Assembly (NCBI GenBank): GCA_964358175.1
Contig: CAYHOI010000074.1
Location: 1-9,441 of the forward strand
Source of the DNA: CAYHOI01 sp964358175
GTDB taxonomy: Bacteria; Margulisbacteria; Riflemargulisbacteria; GWF2-35-9
Length of the DNA stretch: 9,441 bases
Reading direction: 5' to 3'
Shown here: in pieces, positions 1-7,060 of the stretch
Position numbering within the stretch: the stretch's first letter is position 1
Layout of the letters: every line of letters starts with the position of its first letter
Translations under genes and position numbers: made by a program
Notes under the pieces: model-generated
Database searches by the model: none
What the model was told of the DNA's origin: nothing
The model's input: only the letters and a program-made list of their open reading frames with translations

Positions 1-43
1 CATCTGACAAAACGATACATACCCAATGTTTGCAGAAGGTTAG

Positions 44-274
44 TCAATATATGTTTTTGGTTGTCCCGATGGATGTGGAGATATCCACAAGTTGGCGGCA
101 ACCTGCAAATTGCGATTCTGTTATTTCTGTGGATATAGCCAGCAGCTTCGTTGGCTGGAGAAACTGGGAGACTTTTTGCCACGATGTCCCTATACGATGA
201 TCACGTTTACGGTACCGCTCTTCATTCGGCCGTTTTTTCGATCTGACATGAAAACAATGGTTGATATTTTATTT
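44..274 (+). pseudogene. IS91-like transposase fragment (zinc-binding N-terminal region)
   Basis: Decayed fragment, probably of an IS91-family (HUH, rolling-circle) transposase. The reading frame opens after an in-frame TAG at 41-43, with a TGA further up at 5-7. It carries a cysteine/histidine cluster (CPDGCG at 62-79, a His at 86-88, then CKLRFCYFCG at 104-133), followed by QLRWLEKL and a stretch resembling the family block: CPYTMITFTVP, then IRPFFRSDMK and DILF ending near 274. These match the zinc-binding region and the start of the next block as I remember the family. The Tyr/HUH catalytic part is absent: beyond 274 the frame stays open to 376, but the residues no longer look like the family, and it runs into the 3' end of the opposite-strand gene. 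Stops upstream and the missing catalytic domain argue for a dead remnant. The rest of the element could lie left of the window. I see nothing else in 275-343. Family assignment is from motif memory only. Confidence 0.55.
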
Positions 275-343
275 TTGAGCTTAACAGAAAAAAGGTTTAG
301 GGAAGACGAATTTGCAGAAAGATTGTTGACTGATCAAACAAAG

Positions 344-817
344 TCATTCAGTCAAAACATCCACAAGAGTTTTTAGAATGACCAGGATTACATCGCTGAG
401 CTCAATATCGATCTCCTCTATAGGGTTGACTTGTTGTGCGATAAAGCGCATCACATCAGGATGTGCGGAGTCGTTGGCAAGTTGTTCGACAACATTGAGA
501 AATTCCTGTTCAGTAGATTCCGAGAGTTGTTCTTCCAGGTTTCTGTTTTCTTTGAAAGCCTCATAAAATGTTTCTTCAGAAAGGGTGAGTCGTGGAGGCG
601 AAGTTAGCCCTAAGAGCTTCCACAGAAAGAGGGATAGATAAACAAGAATCTCTTGTTCCTCTTCGCTGAGAATACCCTCATCAACTTCAAAAATAAAGGC
701 AAGCAGACAGGGTTGCGTGGTTTGAAGTGAGTGTAGAAGGGCATTGATTTCATCTTGAGAGGCTTCATGGAAGGCATCCCATTCGTCATTTAATTCATTG
801 AGAGTGAGGTGGTTCAT
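344..817 (-). CDS. Small acidic all-helical protein of unknown function (157 aa)
   Basis: I do not recognise this protein. It is 157 residues, strongly acidic (runs such as SEEEQE and EEIDIE) and almost certainly all alpha-helical and cytosolic. There is no signal peptide and no clear membrane segment; the most hydrophobic stretch, LVYLSLFLWKLLGL around residues 58-71, is amphipathic enough to be a core helix. The C-terminus (VILVILKTLVDVLTE) is another hydrophobic helix. An upstream in-frame ATG at 862 is open, but I choose 817: AAAGGAG lies 7 nt before it, and the 862 start would fall inside the promoter -10 box. It is monocistronic, separated from the decarboxylase gene upstream by its own promoter. 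Its 3' end abuts the transposase remnant. It could be a regulatory or chaperone-like partner protein, but nothing in the sequence decides this. Confidence 0.75.
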   Translation of the reverse strand: MNHLTLNELNDEWDAFHEASQDEINALLHSLQTTQPCLLAFIFEVDEGILSEEEQEILVYLSLFLWKLLGLTSPPRLTLSEETFYEAFKENRNLEEQLSESTEQEFLNVVEQLANDSAHPDVMRFIAQQVNPIEEIDIELSDVILVILKTLVDVLTE

Positions 818-824
818 CTGAAAA

Positions 825-831
825 CTCCTTT
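825..831 (-). promoter_or_regulatory. Strong Shine-Dalgarno deciding the start at 817
   Basis: On the minus strand the sequence reads AAAGGAG, 7 nt before the ATG at 817. This is one of only two good ribosome-binding sites in the window and fixes the start of the acidic protein over the in-frame ATG at 862. Confidence 0.8.
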
Positions 832-850
832 GGATAACTGTTTTTTCACG

Positions 851-879
851 ATTATATATCACCTCTGGTTGACTAACAA
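851..879 (-). promoter_or_regulatory. Sigma70-type promoter for the acidic protein gene
   Basis: On the minus strand, TTGTTA (879-874, 4 of 6 to consensus) is followed by a 17 bp spacer and a perfect TATAAT (856-851). The predicted transcription start is near 844, giving a 5' leader of about 27 nt that contains the Shine-Dalgarno. It sits in the 115 bp between the decarboxylase stop and the start at 817, so the acidic protein is probably transcribed independently of the SDR-decarboxylase unit. Confidence 0.7.
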
Positions 880-932
880 TTGACGTTTTACTTCACCCAG
901 AAAGGGTAGGGGGCGTATTTAAGAGGTTCCTT

Positions 933-2225
933 CTAAGGATACGGAACAAGATCTTCGGGTAGAATTTCATTCTGCTCCACATCAGAGAGAGTCTCTGCTT
1001 TCCTAATCAACTCTGTTGCTCCGTTTTGGCGGATCAAGACCGTATTTGGGCGGTATTGAATAAACTGCATGCTATGAGTCCAGTTGTAGGCTCCTGCGGG
1101 GGAAAAGACCAGATGGGTGCCTCTGGGAAGCCAGGGAAGCATCCTTCCAGTCTCGAGAATGTCTTTTTGCATACATAAAGGGCCAAATATCATGCTGGGG
1201 TGCATCCCTCCTGAAAGGGGGATCGTGCTTTCTATTTGATAGGTATACCAATTTGCTGCGAACAGAATATTAACGCCTGCATCGACCGTGTATCCCATGT
1301 GCCCATTAACTAATTCTTTGGCATTGTTTACCGTTGCTATCAGAAATCCGGCATCATCAACGAGTGCTCTACCATTTTCCAAGATTAATCGAGGGGTATG
1401 ATCGGGACGTAAATGTCTCTGTAATGCGTGGATAATCTGGTCTATATAAGTCGTGAGCCCCGGAACCACCGCATCTTCTTGGAACTCTTTTTTTAACTGA
1501 ATAGACGAAGGAAATCCGCCGCCGATATCCAGATAGTCTATGTTGGCCGAAAAGTTATCCTGACAAAAATAGGCAAATTGAAGCATCTTTTCGATCATGA
1601 CAGCATATGCACCAGGGTTGGTAATATAGGCCCCCAAATGGCTGTGAAGTCCGCATAATTTCAACGTTTTGGACTGACTTATTTTTTGGGCAGCATTGCG
1701 GGCATCTTCTGAGTCGAGATTAAAGCCAAAACGGAACCAGTGGTCCTTAACGCCAGTTTTCATATTAAGCCTCAAAGCAACTGGGGCGGGCTCCTGAAAG
1801 TTTTGACTCAAGTCCAATAAATCATCGAGCTCGTCATTGTGATCGATGTGAATAACAGCCCCGTCGGCTAATGCTTTCTTTAAGATATGACGGGACTTGT
1901 AAGGTCCATTGAAAAGAATATCTTTACCCGAAATCCCGAGGTGCCGTGCCTTTTCGTATTCGAAATTGGATACCACCTCTGCGATAGCTCCTTCCTGATG
2001 AAATATGGCACAAACTGCGCGCAAATAGTTTGTTTTATAAGGCCACGCAAAGGTTACGGACGGATATTTCGACGTAAATTGTGAGTATAGCGTTCTATAG
2101 TTACTTCGGAGCTTGCTTTCGGATAAAATATAAAGCGGAGATCCATACCGCGAGAGAAGTTCTTCCAAGTTAACGCCGTCTATATGGCTACGAACCGGTA
2201 GTCCAGAGTGAGTTGTGACGAGCAT
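933..2225 (-). CDS. Fold-type III PLP-dependent decarboxylase (DapDC/ODC family, substrate unknown)
   Basis: A 430-residue alanine-racemase-fold/decarboxylase-family enzyme, soluble and probably dimeric. Visible landmarks: the PLP-binding lysine in WPYKTN (K64), RFGF (165-168), the HSHLG histidine motif (194-198), the phosphate-binding GGGFP (235-239), ENGR (283-286), DAGVN (315-319), the catalytic cysteine in GPLCMQKD (C351) with D355, and AGAY (377-380). Overall order and length fit diaminopimelate decarboxylase and its relatives. However, the usual RPxxY after DAG is FAANWY here, and the CES/TxD signature is CMQKD, so I do not call it lysA. Relatives acting on carrier-protein-bound or other amino acids are plausible alternatives. 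Its ATG follows the stop of the SDR gene with no intervening base, so translation is very likely coupled. It has no separate Shine-Dalgarno. Confidence 0.85.
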   Translation of the reverse strand: MLVTTHSGLPVRSHIDGVNLEELLSRYGSPLYILSESKLRSNYRTLYSQFTSKYPSVTFAWPYKTNYLRAVCAIFHQEGAIAEVVSNFEYEKARHLGISGKDILFNGPYKSRHILKKALADGAVIHIDHNDELDDLLDLSQNFQEPAPVALRLNMKTGVKDHWFRFGFNLDSEDARNAAQKISQSKTLKLCGLHSHLGAYITNPGAYAVMIEKMLQFAYFCQDNFSANIDYLDIGGGFPSSIQLKKEFQEDAVVPGLTTYIDQIIHALQRHLRPDHTPRLILENGRALVDDAGFLIATVNNAKELVNGHMGYTVDAGVNILFAANWYTYQIESTIPLSGGMHPSMIFGPLCMQKDILETGRMLPWLPRGTHLVFSPAGAYNWTHSMQFIQYRPNTVLIRQNGATELIRKAETLSDVEQNEILPEDLVPYP

Positions 2226-2915
2226 TTACAATAACCGACTATCCAAATTAAATACTTGGCCTGAGATTGAATGCGTATCAGTGATGCATCGGATTACAGA
2301 GCTGATTTCTTTCAGAGTCCCAAAGCGTTTGAGGATGTTTGCCTCACACAGATGCGATATTTGATGAGGTTCTAATGTCAGTGTTTGCCGGCTCGTCATA
2401 AAGCCTGGCAGGATAACATTGACCTTAATCTGATCTTTGGCCCACTCTTTAGCGAGACTTTTGGCAAACCCTATCAAGGCTGCTTTGCTGGCACTATAGG
2501 CTACTTGTCCGACAGAGCCTTTGAGGGCAGAAAGGGAAGAAACGATGATAAGGTGAGGGTTCTGGGAGGCTTCCAGGAGAGGATGAAGCTGCTGACAAAG
2601 CATGGCGTTAGAGGAAAGATTTGTCTGAATAATGGCTTCAAAGGTTTCAGGTTGTTCACGCAAGACCAAGCTGGAATGAAGAGTGCCTGCGAAAAGAATC
2701 AGGGTATCCAGCTGAGGCGGGAGGGGACTAGCTATTTGTGGTAGGCTCAGATCAAGAAAAGTTGGCGTGAGCTGAGAATACCGTTTTTTGAGATAAAGAA
2801 GACTGTTTGGATGTCTCAGGTAGGTCGCATACACTGTGTGCCCCCCGACCAGATAATCAACGCACAAACGCAGACCAAGCCCTGATGAGCCTCCAGTGAT
2901 GAGAATCGTTTTCAT
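2226..2915 (-). CDS. Short-chain dehydrogenase/reductase (FabG-like, 229 aa)
   Basis: A classical SDR that should reduce or oxidise a carbonyl/hydroxyl with NAD(P)H in the cytosol. Numbered from the chosen start: cofactor motif TGGSSGLG (7-14), D55, N99, catalytic S127, and Y140xxxK144 in YSASK, followed by the typical FAKSLAKEWA helix and NVILPG. The N in the usual NAG motif is replaced (FAG, 75-77). The C-terminal VDGG-type end is degenerate (NLDSRLL), so it is a divergent member rather than housekeeping FabG. An in-frame ATG at 2933 exists, but I prefer 2915: it gives the normal distance to the cofactor motif, and the 2933 codon lies inside a likely extended -10 element. The gene is followed directly by the decarboxylase gene, which suggests a two-enzyme pathway. 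Substrate is unknown. Confidence 0.87.
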   Translation of the reverse strand: MKTILITGGSSGLGLRLCVDYLVGGHTVYATYLRHPNSLLYLKKRYSQLTPTFLDLSLPQIASPLPPQLDTLILFAGTLHSSLVLREQPETFEAIIQTNLSSNAMLCQQLHPLLEASQNPHLIIVSSLSALKGSVGQVAYSASKAALIGFAKSLAKEWAKDQIKVNVILPGFMTSRQTLTLEPHQISHLCEANILKRFGTLKEISSVIRCITDTHSISGQVFNLDSRLL

Positions 2916-2923
2916 CGATTTTA

Positions 2924-2932
2924 AGTATAACA
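2924..2932 (-). promoter_or_regulatory. Extended -10 promoter element for the SDR-decarboxylase unit (putative leaderless)
   Basis: The minus strand reads TGT followed by TATACT, an extended -10 form. The hexamer ends 8 nt before the ATG at 2915, which predicts a transcript starting about 2 nt upstream of the start codon (near 2917). No Shine-Dalgarno is visible upstream of either in-frame ATG, which fits leaderless translation. No good -35 is seen at 15-18 bp spacing. Confidence 0.45.
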
Positions 2933-2962
2933 TAGGCTCAAAAAGAAGGACGACGAATAAAA

Positions 2963-2991
2963 TTGACTTCCCCCCAGAGCCTCATTAGAAT
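2963..2991 (+). promoter_or_regulatory. Sigma70-type promoter for pta-ackA (putative leaderless)
   Basis: TTGACT (2963-2968) is separated by exactly 17 bp from TAGAAT (2986-2991); each hexamer matches consensus at 5 of 6 positions. The predicted transcription start is near 2998, only about 2 nt before the pta ATG at 3000. No Shine-Dalgarno lies before 3000 or before the nearby ATGs at 3006 and 3009. The simplest reading is a leaderless or nearly leaderless mRNA. Confidence 0.65.
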
Positions 2992-2999
2992 GGGTTCAC

Positions 3000-3998
3000 A
3001 TGTCTATGATGCAGTCCTTCATTGAAAAGGCAAAAATCACTCGTCGCAAGATCGTTTTACCAGAAGCTTTTGATGAACGTATTCTTCAGGCCACGCGAGA
3101 TATCGTTTCCCAGGGAATCGCCGAGGTGGTGCTGGTCGGCAGTGAAAGTCAGATCCGAGAGGCATTGCAAGATAAGGCCATTATTGGGCGTGTTGCCATC
3201 TATGATCCCTCAATCGACAATTCTCTCCTACATGATTTGGCACAAATCTATTATGATCGACAGAAGAAAAAAGGCATAACTCCTGAGCAGGCCCTTGATA
3301 CGGTGCGAAGCAAACCCTACTACTATGGAGCATTGCTTGTGAATGCTGGACTGGCTGATGGGATGGTGTGTGGAGCGGACTGTACGACGGCGGAGACTCT
3401 GCGCGCGATTATCCATTGCGTGGGAATGAGAGAAGATAGTGTTCTCTTATCTAGTTTTTTTATGATGGTTACTCAAAACAAAAATCTTGGAAAAGAGGGG
3501 GTGTTATTCTTTGCTGACTGCGCCGTAAATCCAAAGCCGGATGCTTCACAGTTGGCCTGCATCGCCATAGACACTTCTCGCTCATTTCGAACCCTCATGC
3601 AAGATGAACCGAAGGTGGGGCTTCTCTCCTTCTCGACCCGAGGGAGTGCCAAACATCCGTCACTCGAGAAAATAACAGATGCACTGAAGATTGCCAGGAT
3701 TAAGCAGCCGGAGTTGCTGATTGACGGAGAATTTCAGTTTGATGCCGCAGTGGTTCCTGCGGTTGGCAGGAAAAAGGCTCCAGACAGTGTGATTGCGGGG
3801 CAAGTGAACTGTCTTATTTTCCCAGATCTTGCAGCGGGTAATATTGGGTACAAAATCGCCGAGCGGATAGGAGGTGCTCTGGCAATAGGTCCGATTATTC
3901 AGGGTGCGCGTAAACCTGTTAACGATTTGTCGCGTGGATGTAGCGTGCTGGACATCGTTAATGTTGTTGCAATAACGTCACTTCAAGTGCAGCCATGA
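3000..3998 (+). CDS. pta: Phosphate acetyltransferase
   Basis: Converts acetyl-CoA and phosphate to acetyl phosphate and CoA in the cytosol. The 332 residues correspond to the catalytic PTA domain alone, the short form without the N-terminal regulatory DRTGG/P-loop domains of enteric Pta. Family blocks seen: RRKIVLPEAFDERIL (15-29), GLADGMVCGADCTTAETLRA (117-136), FADCAVNPKPDA (171-182), SFSTRGSAKHP (210-220), DGEFQFDAA (242-250), FPDLAAGNIGYKI (274-286) and the C-terminal QGARKPVNDLSRGCS (301-315). Its immediate partner ackA confirms the acetate role over phosphate butyryltransferase. The stop overlaps the ackA start in an ATGA, so the two are translationally coupled. The start at 3000 has no Shine-Dalgarno; ATGs at 3006 and 3009 are alternatives that would change the product by only 2-3 residues. 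Confidence 0.95.
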   Translation: MSMMQSFIEKAKITRRKIVLPEAFDERILQATRDIVSQGIAEVVLVGSESQIREALQDKAIIGRVAIYDPSIDNSLLHDLAQIYYDRQKKKGITPEQALDTVRSKPYYYGALLVNAGLADGMVCGADCTTAETLRAIIHCVGMREDSVLLSSFFMMVTQNKNLGKEGVLFFADCAVNPKPDASQLACIAIDTSRSFRTLMQDEPKVGLLSFSTRGSAKHPSLEKITDALKIARIKQPELLIDGEFQFDAAVVPAVGRKKAPDSVIAGQVNCLIFPDLAAGNIGYKIAERIGGALAIGPIIQGARKPVNDLSRGCSVLDIVNVVAITSLQVQP

Positions 3999-5158
3999 TC
4001 ATTCTTGTCTTGAATTGTGGGAGCTCTTCTCTAAAATATGCACTTTATGAATGGACTAAGAACGTTGTTCTGACACAGGGAATGATGGAACTCAGCTCTG
4101 AGGGCCTTAATCAGCACAGGGAACCCTTGCAAAAAATCATCCACTCTTTGGCTTCTTATCAGATAGCGGCCGTAGGACATAGAGTGGTTCACGGGGGTTC
4201 TGTTTTTAAGCAGTCCGTGATCATCCAGGGTGACGTGCTGGATCACTTAAAAAAGTTGTCAGAAATTGCACCACTACATAACCCACCGAATATCCTCGGG
4301 ATAGAGAGTGCGATGGAACTTCTTCCGCACGTACCGCAGGTGGCTATTTTTGATACAGCGTTCCACCACACCCTGCCAGAGATATCTTTCACCTACCCCA
4401 TTCCCTATGAATGGCACGAGAAATATCAGGTGCGTCGCTACGGATTTCATGGAACCTCCCACTTATATGTTAGTCGGCGTGCAGCGCGATTTTTGGGATT
4501 ACCTACAAATCAGACAAACCTCATTATTTTACATATCGGGAGCGGCGTGAGTATTTGTGCGGTTCGAGAGGGTATTTCAGTGGATACCTCGATGGGTTTT
4601 ACTCCTCTGGAAGGAGCTATGATGGGTAACAGAAGCGGAGATATTGATCCCGCCATCGTGAGTTTTATGTCGGATAGGCTTGGCTTTGACGCACAACAGA
4701 TTACCAGCGTCCTGAACACGAAGAGCGGACATCTTGGCGTAACGGGGCAATATAGCGACCGTCGGGATGTTGTGAACGCAGCTCGTAGCGGAGACAGACG
4801 CGCTCAATTGAGTCTCGACATGGAAGTCTATCGACTCAAAAAATACATAGGAGCCTACCTGGCAGTGCTTGGTCGGGTTGACGCGATTGTCTTTACGGCA
4901 GGCGTCGGAGAGAACAGTGCCATTATCCGGTCGAACACTCTTCACGGATTGGAGCCTTTTGGAATTGTACTGGACGAGGAACGAAACGATATGACCCAAT
5001 CGTCTAGCGGAGAGACTCTCTTAAGCACCCCGGAAAGCGCGATCAAGCTTCTGATGATTCCCACGCACGAAGAAGTCGTGCTGGTTGAAGATGTCGTTGC
5101 ACTCCTGGAGGGGTACTACCAAGCACACACGCAATATGTTTATCAGTTTGAGAAGTGA
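3995..5158 (+). CDS. ackA: Acetate kinase
   Basis: Transfers phosphate from acetyl phosphate to ADP, giving acetate and ATP; with Pta it forms the substrate-level phosphorylation branch of fermentation, and it can run in reverse for acetate activation. Length (387 aa) is normal for the ASKHA-fold kinase. Motifs: NCGSSSLK (7-14), GHRVVHGG (61-68), HNPPN (95-99), FDTAFH (119-124), RYGFHGTSH (148-156), HIGSG (180-184), DTSMGFTPLEG (197-207), RSGDIDP (213-219), FTAGVGENS (300-308) and THEE (357-360). Three positions differ from the usual consensus: HLGNG is HIGSG, GTRSGD is GNRSGD, and TNEE is THEE. These lie around the nucleotide/substrate cleft and mark a divergent member, though the catalytic Asp, Arg and Glu positions remain. 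The ATG overlaps the pta stop by 4 nt. Downstream, ftsH converges after 2 bp. Confidence 0.95.
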   Translation: MIILVLNCGSSSLKYALYEWTKNVVLTQGMMELSSEGLNQHREPLQKIIHSLASYQIAAVGHRVVHGGSVFKQSVIIQGDVLDHLKKLSEIAPLHNPPNILGIESAMELLPHVPQVAIFDTAFHHTLPEISFTYPIPYEWHEKYQVRRYGFHGTSHLYVSRRAARFLGLPTNQTNLIILHIGSGVSICAVREGISVDTSMGFTPLEGAMMGNRSGDIDPAIVSFMSDRLGFDAQQITSVLNTKSGHLGVTGQYSDRRDVVNAARSGDRRAQLSLDMEVYRLKKYIGAYLAVLGRVDAIVFTAGVGENSAIIRSNTLHGLEPFGIVLDEERNDMTQSSSGETLLSTPESAIKLLMIPTHEEVVLVEDVVALLEGYYQAHTQYVYQFEK

Positions 5159-5160
5159 GC

Positions 5161-7035
5161 TTAAAGGGTTTTTAGAAGTGTATCAAATTCTACTCCATCG
5201 ATGACTTCTTTCTCGATGAGGATGACTTCGATCTTTCGGAGTTTTTCCTTGTTGGCGGTGACGATTTCAAAAGCTTTTTTGTGACAAGACTCAATGATGT
5301 TAGAGATTTCAGTATCAATGAGAAGGGCAGTATCGTCGCTATAGTCCTTGGCATGATCATACATATCACGTCCCATGAAAACGTTTTCTGTGTTCTTGCC
5401 GAAGGTGCGGTTGCCGAGCGCGCTCATTCCGTATTCACAAACCATCTGATGTGCGATGGTCGTTGCTCGCTTGATGTCGTTGGTGGCACCGGTTGTAATT
5501 TCTTCAAAGAAGAGCTCTTCTGCACTTCGTCCTCCCATGAGGATCGTGATTTCGTTCTCCAATTCTTTTTTTGAAACGAGGTATTTGTCACGCTCTGGGA
5601 GTTGAAGGGTATAACCCAAGGCCATCCCGCGAGGCAGAATCGAAATTTTGTGAACAGGATCTGTTCCCTTAAGCATGTTTGCAACGACCGCATGACCCAA
5701 CTCGTGGTAGGCGACGATTTGTTTTTCTTGGTCAACCATGATCTTACTCTTTTTTTCTGGCCCTGCAATCACACGATCAATCGCCTCTTCCAGCTCCGCC
5801 ATGCTAATCACTTTTTTGTTGCGACGCGCAGATAGGAGCGCGGCTTCATTCACAAGGTTGGCCAGATCAGCACCAGAGAACCCAACCGTTCGACGTGCGA
5901 TAACCTCGAGGCTGACGGAGCGGGCAAATTTTTTATTTTCTTTATGTATATCCAAAATCTCTTTACGACCCACAATGTCGGGCTTATCAATAACGACTTG
6001 TCGATCAAATCGTCCTGGTCTTAGCAGGGCTTTATCAAGGATGTCAGGTCGATTGGAAGCGGCAATCACAATGACCGATGATTTTTCGTCGAAACCGTCT
6101 AACTCCACCAGCAACTGGTTTAGTGTTTGTTCTCTCTCGTCGTGCCCACCTCCAAACCCAGCACCGCGGTGACGGCCAACGGCATCAATTTCATCAATAA
6201 AAATAAGTGATGGCTGGCTCTTTCTGGCTTGTTGAAACAGATCACGGACTCGGCTGGCTCCCACGCCGACAAACATCTCCACAAATTCAGATGCACTGAT
6301 GCTAAAAAATGCGACATCCGCTTCTCCCGCTATTGCTTTGGCAAGCAAGGTCTTCCCTGTTCCTGGTGGTCCCACCAAAAGCACGCCGCGCGGAATCTTG
6401 GCTCCAATTTTGATATACTTTTCGGGTGCCTTCAAGAAGTCGACAATCTCTTCGAGTTCCTCAACAGCTTCGCGAACTCCTCCAATGTCTTTGAAGGTGT
6501 ATTTTTTCTGGCCATCTTTTTTCCATGAGCGAGCACGACTTTTTCCAAACGACATGGCCTGACTATTAACCCCTTGAGCCTGCCGGAAAATGAGGAACCA
6601 AATTCCAATAATCAGAAGGAATGGAACGATTTGTATCAGCAGATTAATCAGCGTGCTATTGTCTTCATGTTTAACCGAAATGCGAACGCCAGCAGCTTGC
6701 AATTTCTCAACAAGCCCAGGATAGTTCATAATGTTGGTGTGAAAATTAACACCAGAGGAAAGTTGCCCTGTTGCGGATGCATTAAGGTTATTGATCACAA
6801 TTTTAACCACTTGTTTGGAATCGATTGCAGTAAGCAAATCAGAAAAGATGATTTCCTGATAGGCTGATCCCTTGGTTTTCAGAGGAGAAAGTAGCGATAA
6901 AATAAATAAAAAAACAATGATTGCCAGAAAGAAGTTGCGAAAATTAAACGCCTTCTGAAGATCAGTCGGTTTTTTGTCAGGGGATGAAGGCTCCGCCTTC
7001 TTTTCAGGCTCTTTTTTAGGTGTTGGGTTTGTCAT
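5161..7035 (-). CDS. ftsH: ATP-dependent zinc metalloprotease FtsH
   Basis: Membrane-anchored AAA+ protease that extracts and degrades misfolded membrane proteins and selected cytosolic regulators. The 624 residues run in normal order: a basic, Pro/Lys-rich cytosolic tail of about 30 residues, TM1 (about 35-51), a periplasmic domain (about 55-128), TM2 (about 131-150), then the AAA module. That module has Walker A GPPGTGKT (222-229), the pore loop MFVG (254-257), Walker B IFIDEID (278-284) and the second region of homology LLRPGRFDR (337-345). The M41 protease domain has the zinc motif HELGH (444-448) and the third ligand Asp in TGATND (D520). HELGH differs from the usual HEAGH, but the metal-binding residues are intact. 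It begins 26 bp after hisB and has no clear Shine-Dalgarno. The GGGHDEREQ loop is the non-proteobacterial form. Confidence 0.97.
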   Translation of the reverse strand: MTNPTPKKEPEKKAEPSSPDKKPTDLQKAFNFRNFFLAIIVFLFILSLLSPLKTKGSAYQEIIFSDLLTAIDSKQVVKIVINNLNASATGQLSSGVNFHTNIMNYPGLVEKLQAAGVRISVKHEDNSTLINLLIQIVPFLLIIGIWFLIFRQAQGVNSQAMSFGKSRARSWKKDGQKKYTFKDIGGVREAVEELEEIVDFLKAPEKYIKIGAKIPRGVLLVGPPGTGKTLLAKAIAGEADVAFFSISASEFVEMFVGVGASRVRDLFQQARKSQPSLIFIDEIDAVGRHRGAGFGGGHDEREQTLNQLLVELDGFDEKSSVIVIAASNRPDILDKALLRPGRFDRQVVIDKPDIVGRKEILDIHKENKKFARSVSLEVIARRTVGFSGADLANLVNEAALLSARRNKKVISMAELEEAIDRVIAGPEKKSKIMVDQEKQIVAYHELGHAVVANMLKGTDPVHKISILPRGMALGYTLQLPERDKYLVSKKELENEITILMGGRSAEELFFEEITTGATNDIKRATTIAHQMVCEYGMSALGNRTFGKNTENVFMGRDMYDHAKDYSDDTALLIDTEISNIIESCHKKAFEIVTANKEKLRKIEVILIEKEVIDGVEFDTLLKTL

Positions 7036-7060
7036 CGCTATTCACATTTTGTATATGAAA

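Noticed and set aside
318..343. Imperfect TGTTTGA/TCAACA stem after the acidic protein gene, as a terminator
   Set aside because: Needs a bulged base, is AT-rich and is not followed by a T-tract.
818..862. Upstream ATG at 862 as the start of the acidic protein
   Set aside because: It lies upstream of the predicted transcript start and its codons overlap the perfect TATAAT; the ATG at 817 has a strong Shine-Dalgarno.
880..915. Small stem ACCC/GGGT downstream of the decarboxylase gene, as a terminator
   Set aside because: Only about 5 bp including a G-T pair, and no T-run follows it on the minus strand.
933..2225. Calling the PLP enzyme lysA
   Set aside because: The RPxxY and CES/TxD substrate-contact elements typical of diaminopimelate decarboxylase are not present, and no lysine-pathway gene is nearby.
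2916..2933. ATG at 2933 as the SDR start
   Set aside because: It adds six residues ahead of a normal SDR N-terminus, lacks a Shine-Dalgarno and overlaps the putative extended -10.
5738..6172. Long plus-strand open frame opposite ftsH
   Set aside because: Antisense shadow of a clearly conserved gene, with no ribosome-binding site or recognisable domain.
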